Assembly (NCBI GenBank): GCA_947561395.2
Contig: OX387184.1
Location: forward strand, 15,666,205-15,730,204
Direction of reading: 5' to 3'
Source: Buxus sempervirens
Lineage: Eukaryota > Streptophyta > Magnoliopsida > Buxales > Buxaceae
DNA length: 64,000 nucleotides
The stretch's first letter is position 1, and each line of letters opens with the position of its first letter. The notes below the pieces were generated by a model that had not been told where the DNA came from, did not search any database, and saw nothing but the letters and a program-made list of their open reading frames with translations. Positions 52,702 through 63,469 of this stretch are shown piece by piece. A program made the position numbers and the translations under genes.

Positions 52702-55305
52702 TGTCACGCCCCGATCTTCGATCATATAAAATAGTATGATCGCAAAGCACCAAAACGTGACTTAAAGATACCAATCTACACTAATTTATAAAAATAACAC
52801 AATCCCCAAGAGGACAGTAATAATACCTAATAGAATCCAAGAAAATGTCTTCAACAACCCATCATAACATAAAATCTCAATTATACAAACCCAATTGAAA
52901 AAGATGAATCCTTAATAATACGACATCTAAATCCAAAGATACTAATAATATTAAACTATTAGCCATAGAACTTCAAGAACTTTCACTTAGGCTTCTTCCA
53001 ACTCTGGTCCTGTAACTCACCTGAAATTGTTTATTTCCATAAAGGGGTGAGCTCACAGCCCAGTAAGAAGAATCACTTTAATTTATATGAATTAATAATG
53101 TAAAATCTTCAGCCAATTAAAATTAAAAAAAATATCGAATTTAAACTATGCATAACATTGATATAATTAGACTTTGCACAATAATTCATGATGTTTCACA
53201 TATTAAGCATTCAACATAAACATCACAATAATTCATTCGAATCCCAATTATGGGGTCTTTATTCTAATGACTCTCATGTCAAATCTAACCAGAATTACAG
53301 TCAAGCCCGCCGGCTAGAGCAATCCAACTTTTTGCTAGGATCAACCACCCTTGGATCCCAATTTAATACAACAGGGATTAGACTCTCATAAATTCCACGT
53401 GTACATCGTGGTTTTTTAGGGGCTTTCAACCCATGGGACACAAGCGCCCAACCTTATTTCCTTAAAGCTTAGGGCCTCAAACCCCAAGAACACCAACTTA
53501 TCACTAAGATGCTCATCCTTCACGAGCAGTCACTAGGATAAAGACATACAGTTACGTCATTTGTCAATGTGCCAATTCCTTATATACTATTGACCACACA
53601 GATAAAATTTGTCACAATTCACATGATCCACTAAAATCATCCAAGGCTTGAAAAGGTCTTTCTTGAACCAAAATAATTGTAACCAGAGATAACACATAAC
53701 CATTGGCTCTTATAAATGATAACACAAACAATTATAGTATAAGCAATTATAGTATAGTCTTTACAAAGACAAAATAACTGCACTCATAACATGGCTAAAC
53801 ACAGTATAGCATACATTCCATATTAATAACTAGGCATGTTAGAAGTTTGAATCAATATTCTATTAAAATGTAAATCCACGTCTGAAATTTCACACCCCCA
53901 AGGTTATATGAGATTAAAATAATTGTATGTGATTGACACTATGAACTAAAAGGTTTGATATGAGTTGACTTTAAGCCATGGCTTGTTAGCCAATTCTGTT
54001 ATGAGAATGTGGCCGAAGCCATACCTTTGAAGCCATGCCTTAGTTGAAAATATAAATAAAATCCATAGCTACTGTAGCCATGTGACGTTTTTAAGAAAGA
54101 TATAAGTGATTGTGAGTCAATGTGAAAAGTAAGTTATGGTGATTCAATGGGTTATGTGATGACAAAAAAGAACCCATGGCATCATTGAATGATTACCATG
54201 ATCTCACAGTAGCCTTATGGCCATGATATGTAAAATAGTATTGCCCTACATGGTCTCATTGCCATTAGCATGATTAGGTGAAAAGCAGCCACAGCCATGT
54301 GAATCTCAAGACAACCCTGCCATTCTTTCACCCTTTTTGTTTTAATATATATAAAAATTGTCCTTTGCCATTAAAGCAATATGGCAGCACAAGAAAACGA
54401 ATCACCTAAAACAGTAAAAGGTGAATCCTGCAGAGAACGAATCACGTAGAAAACAAAAAAAAATTGAATCATTCCCACTGATATTCAACGATCATGTAAA
54501 AGCAATAAAAAAGTGAATCATGTCCATTGCCATTTAACGATCATGTAAAAATAATAAAAAAATTGAGTCATGACATTATCATTCAACGAATAGCCATATA
54601 TATATATATATATTTCATGAATTAACTATTATAAAACACCACAAGATAAAAAATCGACTAGGCCTTAATATTTAAATAAACATCACAAACAAAAGATTAA
54701 ATCCCCCAATGATTTAACAATGTGCAGAAATTATTTAAAATTCAGATTAAACCCCACGATGATTTAACAAGCATGCAGAAATTAATTAAAATTCCTAGTA
54801 GTTATTTATCATCTAAACAAAAGTGAAACCCTTACCTTAATCCAGCCCCAAATCTCTTAAGGTTTCTCCTATTCCTTCTTTTCTTCTTCTAATCCTCCTA
54901 TAATCAGCATTGAAGAAATAGATACATAAAAAAATAATAAGAAACTTGGAATGAGGTATAGAGAACTTGAGAAAAGGACAAGGCTTACCTACGGTTTCGT
55001 GTGCTTCTTGAGGAAGAGTAAAAGAAAGCAAATGGACAAAAAGGTTTCGAGAGAGTACGGTTTTGGCTCTTTTAGGGCAAAGGGACAAAAGGTTTGGACA
55101 GTACGATTTTGGCTCTTTTAGGGCTTCTCCCCTTTTTGGTTTCATCTCTTTTAAAATGAAGGCTTTCTAATGTGTATGTGCCACTAGGGAGGGTCCTACA
55201 CCAGCACCAATTAAAATCCCCAAATCAAATGACCCTTGACAAGTCAAAAGTTGACTAAGGTCAATATTATATTTATTATTGCTTTCTTTTGACCGAGTTG
55301 ATACA
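52702..55305. mobile_element. Solo LTR of a third family
   Basis: Starts TGTCACGCCCCGATC and ends GTTGATACA, flanked by cttat (52697-52701 and 55306-55310). The TGTCACGCCCC start and the segment GGGGTGAGCTCACAGCC resemble LTRs seen in many plant genomes. About 2.6 kb with no coding parts; the lineage is not assigned. A (TA)n run lies at about 54596-54612. A frame at 54837-55145 on the minus strand has no recognised family. Orientation is not certain. Confidence 0.75.
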
Positions 55306-55316
55306 CTTATATAGGG

Positions 55317-55426
55317 TAGGGGTGCTTATCGGGCCGTGCCGGCTCGAGCCTGGCATGGTCTAGCACACCCCAGGCGTGCCTAGGCCAGCCCAAGCATGCC
55401 AATGGGCCTGGGGCCATGGCACGCCT
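55317..55426. mobile_element. Truncated hAT-like MITE
   Basis: Starts TAGGGGTGCTTATCGG, like the MITE at 40215-40554, and holds GGCATGG/GCGTGCC words. It is cut at 55426 by the start of LTR E, and the other end was not found. Confidence 0.65.
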
Positions 55427-55805
55427 GTAGACACCAAAAAATTGCACGATTTTTGATAAATCTTGAAGGAGAGAAATATTTTATTGCAATTTTCAATTCT
55501 TAGCATTGGGTTTGAAATCCTTAACCCATTTGAATCCAAAACCAGAAAGGAAAAGGGCCGAATTCAATCTTTTGTGCAAAGTCAAACTTTTTCCGGTTGA
55601 ATTTTGTTGACTTTTGACCCCAGAAAATGAAATATTTTTTAAAGCAAGACTTGAAGATAATTTTTCCCGGTAATCAGGTTTTTAGCAATGTTATGGCATA
55701 AATGAATTTTTTGAGATTTTAAATCTTGACGAATACCTTGGTATTAACATATTGAATCTTTTTACCGGACCTGAAAAATACGAAGACATTTACTTAAATG
55801 ATATT

Positions 55806-57620
55806 TGTAGACACCCCAAATTGCACTGCCAAATGAGAAAATATTAAAAACATGTAATTAGAGCTTAAAACAGGTCAAAAAAGCCTAAAAATAGAATGAA
55901 CAGGCTTTGCCCGTATTTCCTTCACGGGCTCATCGCGCCCGCAAATTATCTACGGACAGGCGCGTCCGTAGTATCTATACAGTCCCCATTGGACCGTAGT
56001 GTATTTACGGGCATTAAAGACACGTGCAAGTTTTGTCCTCCTCTCGATTTCCGAGCTTTATTTGAAGTCCAATATATCTTTAAACGAGCGGATTATGTCT
56101 TTTATTCGCTGAGGCCACCTTGGTTGGCTATGGATGGGCATTATCTCCAACTTTCTCTCTATCCTGAGGATCAGGCTATATCCTTCTGGACCAGCCTTGC
56201 CCCTGGGTGTGTCTATAAATAGAGGCTCTCTCCTCTAGCTAAAGGCCACGAAATTTTGAGTCCAAGGAATTCTAAGAAGCTACAAGAGAAGAGAAAGAAC
56301 TCCTGCTGCCTGCCTGCTCAATCCAGGTAAGTCCCCTATCCTTTTTTATTTTCTGTCTTCAATTCTAGATGTAATAGGATCATCTCTATTGCTGTAGAAT
56401 AAGGCCATATCTGTTTTTGTATTCCTAAACTTGTCTCTAAGTACCTCAAGGGTCTCTCTAGCCGTAAAACGTGAAGAGAGAACTAGGGGAAAGGGGAACA
56501 GGTGGATCCCTAGAATAGAACCCCATATCTGTTTTTTTTCTTTTTCTTTTAGAATAAAGCCTTTGATTGTGTTTGTGTAACCAAACCTATCTCTAAGTAC
56601 CTCAAGAGTCTCTCTAGCCGTAAAACGTGAAGAGAGAACTAGGGGAAAAGAGACCAGGTGGATCCGTAGGGTAGACCCCCATGTGCTCAAATCTGTGAGA
56701 TATGGCTGCTTTTGATATCCTGATCATGTTTAATTGTTTTTATGATATATTTGAATGAATAACATGAATCTATGATGTTTATAGCATGAGATCCCCACTT
56801 TTTGACAAAATTTGGATTTTTCACATATTTGCACCTACAGCACTGTTTTCGTGATTTTTGTGGTTTTAGGCTAGGATCTTGGATTTATCATGATCAATAT
56901 GGTAGATCTGAATCTAGAAGCCTGAAAATAAATTTTAGGGTTTCATGAGATGATTTTTAAATTGTTTTTCATTATTGAGAGAAGACCCTACGGTCTCAAT
57001 TCTCCCCTTTTGGTGTTTTTCATCAACGTGGGTATCTTTGGTTTTGATTTTCAGATTTAATGTGAAATTTGGGCTTTATCTATGTCCTGGACTATTTAAG
57101 TTCAATTTTGAAATATTTTATAAAAATCATATTTTTCTAGATTTCTAGAATTTAGCTTGAAGCCAGATTTTTGGATTTTTCACTTTAAATTGATTTTATT
57201 GATTTTATCTCAATTTTGTTTTGATCATGAAACCCTAGGAATAGTATGATCATGTTTGATAGTTCTGGATCAATCAGAATATTCATATGAAAAAACCATA
57301 TATTTTGTTTTTTTTTGTGATTTCGTGTGATTTTATAGCAAGCTTTTTCCTTAATTTTAACATGAACCAATACCTGGCAACCACCTTGTGTGGATGAATA
57401 GGGGTGCCTAACACCTTCCCCTGTTCATAACTTAATCCCCTTACCCATCTCTGGTTGTTTTTTTAGGAGGGATATTTTGCCCTAAAATTTGCCTTTTGTG
57501 CTTATTTAATATTTTGGTGTCCATTCACACCTAAATTGAATGGTAGCGACTCTTTGTTTTACTTAATCCCGTGTGATGATTGGGGAAATCATTAGATCGA
57601 TTTTTTTCCCATGTCTCACA
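55806..57620 (+). mobile_element. Solo LTR D, Tat/Ogre-type family
   Basis: TGTAGACACC...CATGTCTCACA, flanked by atatt (55801-55805 and 57621-57625), inserted into LTR E. 1815 bp, very like solo LTR B. TATA near 56213; conserved block at 56456 and 56614. Confidence 0.93.
55911..56010. promoter_or_regulatory. Dyad array in solo LTR D, 27-28-bp period, CCGTA core
   Basis: Left halves begin at 55911, 55939, 55966 and 55994. Right halves begin at 55923, 55951, 55978 and 56006. Steps are 28, 27 and 28. Some half-sites carry one changed base. Confidence 0.87.
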
Positions 57621-57863
57621 ATATTACATGTAAATAAGCTTTGCCTGTGCAGAAAAGGCTCAAAACCAACCAAAAATGTGCTACCCACATATATACTGCG
57701 GTTTTTGTTAATTTTGTTCTGACCGCATATGATGTGTGATTGCAACTGCACATGATGAGCAGTTGGATTCATGCTTCCTGCATGCGCTTAAGTGGGCTGC
57801 CACGTGGCCGCCAGGCCGTTAGGCCACGTCGACAGTAATCATTGGGGCGCAACTAAATTTTGA

Positions 57864-57947
57864 CCGCCCTGTATGTGCGGTTTGTGGAGATTTGTGCTGC
57901 AACCGTAGACAAAGTGCGGTTGGCTCTAAACCACACTGTGTATGCGG
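57864..57947. promoter_or_regulatory. Dyads in LTR E with mixed 39- and 28-bp steps
   Basis: CCG-to-GCGG dyads begin at 57864, 57903 and 57931; their right halves begin at 57877, 57916 and 57944. Steps of 39 then 28 are the two periods seen separately in the other LTRs. The core is of the CCGCA/TGCGG type but worn. Confidence 0.7.
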
Positions 57948-59540
57948 TTTCTATCAATTTGGTCATTTGCACAAAGGCTCGAGATCTGAACCTTATTTAC
58001 ACATCTTACCTCTCTCATAGAGGCTTGAACTCCCCATTTTAACCTCCGAAACTTGTAGATTTACACCAATTCAAGCCTTTAATTTGAATTAGAATAATCT
58101 AGAAGGATTTATGGGCATACCCTTGGGACTTTTACACCCTTGGCTGTGCCTATAAACAGAGGGGTCCTCCTCTTGCAAAGGGCTGACAATTTGAAGCATT
58201 GAAGCTCTACAAGAAGAAGGGAAACTCTGCTGGATTGTCTACTCAAGTGCTCAAGCTACCAAGGTAAAGCTCTATTTAGCTTTCTAGTCTTCTCTTTACA
58301 TTTCCAACTCTCACCTTATACCTTTATGTAGTGTAAGGCCTTGGGTGATTGTTTGTAGCCCCAAACCTCTTCCAAAGTACCTGGGAATCCTCTCTAGCCG
58401 TAAAACGTGAAGAGAGAGCCTAGGGAAAAGGAAGATGGAATGGATCCTTTAGGCTAGAACCTATTTTGAATGATTTGCATATTGTTTCTGTGTGTTGATT
58501 ACTTGTGTTATTTGAATCTGGAGAAAACATTACGATCAATGCTCTCTATAGCATTTGATCTTTGTTTACTCCTACAAATATGATTTTCAACACCTCTTCA
58601 CATACTTTTCACTGTTTTCATCAAATAGGCTAGATCTTGGATTTTCCATGCTCAATATGGAAATTTTGAGATCCCAAGCCTTAGAATGAATTTTTAGGAC
58701 TTCATGAGATGGTTTTCATGATTTCAAGTTGTTTTGGTCGAATCCATTTGCACACATGCACTGGTATTGCCATTTTTATTCAAAGTTGTCAAAACAGGAC
58801 AGCATCTGTGGCCTGTCTTAGAATGCTCATAACTTCATCATCCGGATGAATTTTTGAGTGATTCCAAAGACATGTGATAGATGAGATTGTCTAGTTTATA
58901 CCTGAAAATTTTCATTGATTTCTATAAAGCCAATTCTTGATACCATCTGATCAAATTCGGTAGGTCAGTTCAGTCCAGATTGCTGAACTTGCCGCTTTGA
59001 TCGAGCACCATTTGCTCATTTTTAATCCGTTTTGAGTGATTTCAATTTTTGTGTTTTCCTTAAGGAGTCTATTTTCAAATCCAACTAATTTCAAGAGATT
59101 TTGTTTTTATTTGTGGCTTGTGTGCTTGATTGACTCAGAGCTGCTCTGTAGCAGAGTTCTGGGCTAATCTGTGATCTTCTAGGCGCGTTCGGGAGGTCAC
59201 ACAAGTCACAAATGGATGGAGTTTTGTACGGGGTCTATCTCATTTGAAAGATGGCACCACATACTTCATCCATGCAGGTTTTCATGAATTTATATGGAAC
59301 CAAACGCCACGAATAGAGTTTCAAAGTTGCTTACTCGCCGCTTTTTCTGATTTACAACAGTAGATTTAACTGTGTATTTCTCTCTTGTCTTAAATCGGAT
59401 TGAGCTAAAATTTTTACTGAGTACTCTATTTCAAACCAGCTTTCTAATGGCTTTGGTTTCATTTGATTTGAGTTTGAATCGAGTGATTTATGGTTGATCA
59501 AAGTTTTCAAGCTCTTATGGGTATTATTGCATCTATTAGG

Positions 59541-59929
59541 TAGAAGTGAAATGGGGTACACTTTTTATTTGGAGGTTTTACAAGACTGTGCCAATTGTAC
59601 TTGAAAAAAATTAATGATAAACCACTCAAGATTGCTCTTCACATGGGCTTTAGCGCAGATAAGAGTTCCACATGTTCTCAATTGATTGAAATGTACCCTT
59701 TGACTACATATGGACCCCAATAGGTTTTGTCATTTGTCTTATTCCCCCCCCCCCCCCCCCCCCCCCCCCATAATGCAAACCGCATTGTCCTTAAAATGTA
59801 AGACCAAAAAGAAGAGTTCAGGGGGTCTTCATACACCATGAGGTAATCCATTTCATGCAAAAGTTTAAAAAGACCACAAAGAAATCAAAGAAAAAGAGAA
59901 AACAGAAGAGTTCAGGGGGTCTTTATGCA
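59541..59929. other. Junction DNA between LTR E and the LINE
   Basis: Holds a C26 run (59744-59769). A 26-bp word beginning AGAAGAGTTCAGGGGGTCTT occurs near 59811 and again near 59904, just before the LINE frame. No gene. Confidence 0.5.
59744..59769. repeat. C26 homopolymer
   Basis: A run of 26 C on the plus strand (G26 on the minus). Very rare in AT-rich plant DNA; it could form an i-motif or G-quadruplex and its length is prone to sequencing error. Confidence 0.9.
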
Positions 59930-62375
59930 TTAAAGTTGGATTTCTCCAAATCTTACAACAAAGTAAGCTGGTCTTTCTTGAGGACGGCTCTGTCAGCATA
60001 TAGGTTTAATGAGCAGACCACAAATCTCATAATGCATTGTGTTCAGACTGCTACATATAGCATTTTGCTAAATGGCACACCAGTTGGCAAGATCAAAGCT
60101 TCTAGAGGTCTCCATCAGGGGGATCCTTTGTCCCCCTATATGTTCATAATATGTCAACAGGTACTCAGCCTTGCTATTAGCCGCTATGAGCTGGATGGCA
60201 GATTCAGGGGTATTCGACTTGCGCGCCATAGCTCTCCCATCTCTCACCTAATGTTTGCTGATGATATGACTGTGTATGGACATGCAAATGAGAGAGAAGC
60301 TCATTGTCTGGTTAGACTGCGCTATAAATATTGCATGGAATCAAGTTAGCAATTAAAAGGTTCGAAATCTTTGGTGATGTTTAGCAGTAATACAAGTCAT
60401 CGGCTTCGGGCAGAAATTCGACATATGTTTAATGTTCCGTCAATAGGATGGGTGGATAAGTATCTTGGACTCCCAGTCTTATTCAAAAAGCCAACTCCAA
60501 AGGATTGCAGGGATATGGTAGCAAGAATTAAGGAGAGACTCTCTAGTTGGAAAGGGCTACTGCTTTCATAGATGAGTCGAACCACTCTCACCCAATCTGT
60601 TATTTCTGCAATTCCAATCCATCACATGCAAAGTTTTCGTATCCCTTCCACTACTCTTAACCAGCTGGACCAAATTGCTCGGCAGTTCTTCTGGAGGAGG
60701 AGCCCAGAACAGCAAGCAATTACAACTATCTGCTAGAATCAGATTTCTCAGCCAATACGCAATGGAGGATTAAACATCAAGGGTGCTGACTACATGAACA
60801 AAGCTTTACTAATGAAAGCTGCTTGGCATCTTCATTCATCACAGAATAGTCTTTGGAAGACTATTATGAAATCTGTGTATTTTCCTGATGGCAACTACAT
60901 GGGGGCAAAAGTAAAAAGGAAGAATTCATTCATTTGGAAACAGCTCCACCCATTCAAGGAAGCCATCAATCGGGGGTCGATATGGCAGATCTCAAATGGT
61001 GAAGAGGTTGAGTTATTTAACCATATGTGGCTTCAATGTGGTGAGCATCTACCACAGCCGAATCATAATCCACAGCACTTACATTTGTCAAGGGTAAGCC
61101 AAATCCTCAATCCAGTATTAACTATTGGAAGTTGGAGTTGATATCCACATTATGGCCACCTGAAATAGTCTCTAAAATTCTGGCCAAACCGGTTTATCCT
61201 TATTTAACTCAAGATAAACCTTTTTGGGCTCACACATCAAATGGGAGCTTCTCTGTGGCCTCAGCCTATCGACAACTCAGCAGTACATTTTTGGCAAACC
61301 CAGACCCATTGTGGCTAAAGATTTGGCACATTAAATGCCCGGCCAGGTATAGATTATTTCTGTGGAAAAGCATTCATGGGGTCCTCCCAACTGCCAAGTT
61401 TCTTCAATCAAGGCTCCCAAACTTTACATCTTCATGTGCTTTGTGTGGAGAAAAAGAAGAGACTGTAGAGCATATATGGCTGGAATGCCCCTTTTCAAGG
61501 GCCGCCTGGTTAGCAACAATTGGAGGGTCTTTTCAGAGCTCGGGGCCTTCTCATGACTTTAGTAGTTGGTTTAGATATTTGGCTAAGTCAGTCAGGCAAG
61601 TAACTTGTTTCAAGGCAGATGAATCCCTATCTAACATCACGTTACTAGGATGGTTGATATGGTCTCACAAAAACAAAGTTGTTTTCGAGCATACTAAGCC
61701 AAATGTCTACCAGGTGATCCAACAATTCGTCTCTCTCCAAGTGGAAATTTCATCTCTAGTTAGTCCTAATCATATTGGAAATCTATCCAGGTAGCAAGTC
61801 CAAGTACAGTGGCAAAGCCCTCCTTATTCTTTTATAAAGTTAAACTTCGATGGTGCTTACAGGAAATCTAATGGAGCAGCTGGTATTGGGGTGGTAGCTA
61901 GAAGCTATGATGGTTCTTTTATTGCTGCAGTTGCATCTCACTACTTTGCTAAATCTTCAATTCAGACAGAGGCTATAGCGGCAGTGGAAGCTCTTAAACT
62001 TGCTCTGGTCAAAGGTTATTCAAATATCATTCTTGAGGGGGATTCGCTGACATTAATTAAACTGCTGCAAGCATCTCATAGTGCATGGCCTGAGGAGGAG
62101 TCAATACCCTGGAGAATTGCATACTATTTACAGGAATGTTACCATGTCAGGAGGCACTTCCAAAATATAACGGTACAACACATTCACCATGAAGGTAATG
62201 CTGCTGCAGATTACTTGGCGAATTTTGGCATAGACATTTTCTCCTGTTTGTGGCTACATAGACCCCCTGGAGGATTGGGTCGTTTTTTGGATGATGATGC
62301 TAGGGGCATTGTACATTTTCAATCTTAAGTTTTTAATATATGTTTTCCTGTGGATTACCGAAAAAAAAAAAAAAA
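59905..62375 (+). mobile_element. 5'-truncated L1-type LINE (ORF2 part), degenerate
   Basis: Begins inside reverse transcriptase: YALKLDFSKSYNKVSWSF, SRGLHQGDPLSPYMFIICQ, and HLMFADDMTVY with the catalytic FADD. Then come the usual C-terminal region (GWVDKYLGLPVLFKKPTP), a zinc-binding domain (CALCGEKEETVEHIWLECPF) and an RNase H-like end (FDGAYRKSNGAAGIGV, ILEGDSLTLI, EGNAAADYLANF). A poly-A tail lies at about 62361-62375. ORF1 and the endonuclease are absent. In-frame stops occur near 60346, 60570 and 60735 and the frame changes near 61135, so it is inactive. Target duplications are not certain. Confidence 0.9.
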
Positions 62376-63039
62376 AGAGATACCAAGTGTACTTAAAAAC
62401 AATTCCAAAAGAATTATGTTGAATATAACAAGGAAAATAAAGACATGAGTAGCGAAGCTGCACGTTTCTTCCTCACTCTGTTTTTTTTTGCTAATGCTAC
62501 CTCACTTCTGTTTCTCCCTTTCCAAATATATATAATTGTTTTATTCCTCTTTTTATATGTCAGTTTGGTCCTCTCGTACCAACAAATGCCTGGTAATCAT
62601 TTTGTTGGTCAACATAATGAGTTTGGCATGAGAATTTTGCTTGATTCTATTAGTTCCTTGTTTTAATTATTGTTCTTAATTTATTCTCCGTGTTGGAAGG
62701 TTTAGATGAAGATGACTATTTTCGCAGTGGAGCTTGAAGGTTTGGAGATAGATTTCAAAACATCAAATCATGGTTGTGAACAAATTTTTTTTTTTTTTTT
62801 GATAAGGTTTGTAGATGAATTTTGAACCATCAAATGTCATGAAACAGTTTTTGTTTTTTTGGCTTCGTAATAATATTGTAATGGAAAGTGTAAGTTTCAA
62901 ATTAATTTTTTTTAATTTACAAATTGAATTTTTTAATTTTTATTTGGCTTTATCTGGTGTAATTTAGGTGGCTGCGGGTAAGAGAGAAAGAGGGGAGGGG
63001 GGGAGAGAAAATGTAGGTTCGATTTATGGCGGAAAAAAA
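62376..63039. other. AT-rich interior of the second CACTA element
   Basis: No recognisable gene. T-rich runs near 62790-62800 and a G-rich patch near 62990-63005. It leads into the subterminal repeats of the right CACTA arm. Confidence 0.4.
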
Positions 63040-63229
63040 AAGATAGGCTTTAGCAGCGGACACAACCGCCGTTATGTCCGCCGCTAAAAGAATCAGCGAC
63101 AAACGAATCAACAGCGGACAGGCGTCGTTGAGTTGGGCTTTTGAGATTTAGCAGTAGTCTTGGTCCGCCGCTAAAAGTACCTTTTTTGTAGTGATCCTCT
63201 AATAGCAGAAAAGCTTTGCCTTAAATACT

Positions 63230-63430
63230 TTAAAAAAAAAAGTATCCCTAACTTGAGTTTTGATTACTGATATATTTACAAGACCTTGGATATTGACGTC
63301 CTTAATTCCACAACATTGACCCAATCATAAAAATGAAAAAACAGGTCAGGTCTATAATTCCATACACTTTGAGTCGGTATTCCATATCGTTATAAAATAC
63401 AAAGGCTAAGGGTCTATTTGTTAAAAATCT
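63230..63430. repeat. Segment paralogous to 31205-31770
   Basis: Shares TTGAGTTTTGATT, ATATATTTACAAG, CCCAATCATAAAAAT, TCGGTATTCCA and AAGGCTAAGGGTCTAT in order. The copy at 31 kb contains a 337-bp insert that this copy lacks. Confidence 0.8.
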
Positions 63431-63469
63431 TTTATTAAATGAATATATATGTGTTGCACCTTTCTCCTT

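Larger units (their letters stand above)
55427..59540 (+). mobile_element. Truncated LTR E (Tat/Ogre-type family) interrupted by solo LTR D
   Basis: Starts TGTAGACACC at 55427 and matches the inverted ends of LTRs A and F (GATTTTTGATAAATC, TTGACTTTTGACCCC). Solo LTR D splits it at 55805. It resumes at 57621 with TATA near 58150 and the conserved 19-bp block at 58393. The 3' part after about 59540 is missing. Three dyads at 57864, 57903 and 57931 have CCG...GCGG cores and mixed 39- and 28-bp steps. Confidence 0.82.
49538..63193. mobile_element. Second CACTA-type element, heavily invaded
   Basis: Left end CACTACAAAAAAAGGGGCTC and right end CTTTTTTGTAGTG are inverted and flanked by atc (49535-49537 and 63194-63196). 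Both arms carry subterminal CCGCTAAAAG/CTTTAGCGG words (49580-49640 and 63040-63180). A second near-copy of the left end starts at 49566. No transposase was found. Inside lie a CML fragment, solo LTRs C and D, a third-family solo LTR, a hAT MITE piece, the truncated LTR E and a LINE. A single element is inferred from the matched ends and duplication; two separate elements cannot be excluded. Confidence 0.68.

Noticed and set aside
54837-55145. Open frame MKPKRGEALKEPKSY... as a gene
   Set aside because: Lies inside the third-family solo LTR and matches nothing recognised. Internal repeats there could open frames by chance.
59592-62410. CCAATTGTACTTGAAAA near 59600 and CCAAGTGTACTTAAAAA near 62390 as LINE target duplications
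   Set aside because: The match is imperfect and would place the C26 run and unrelated DNA inside the LINE.
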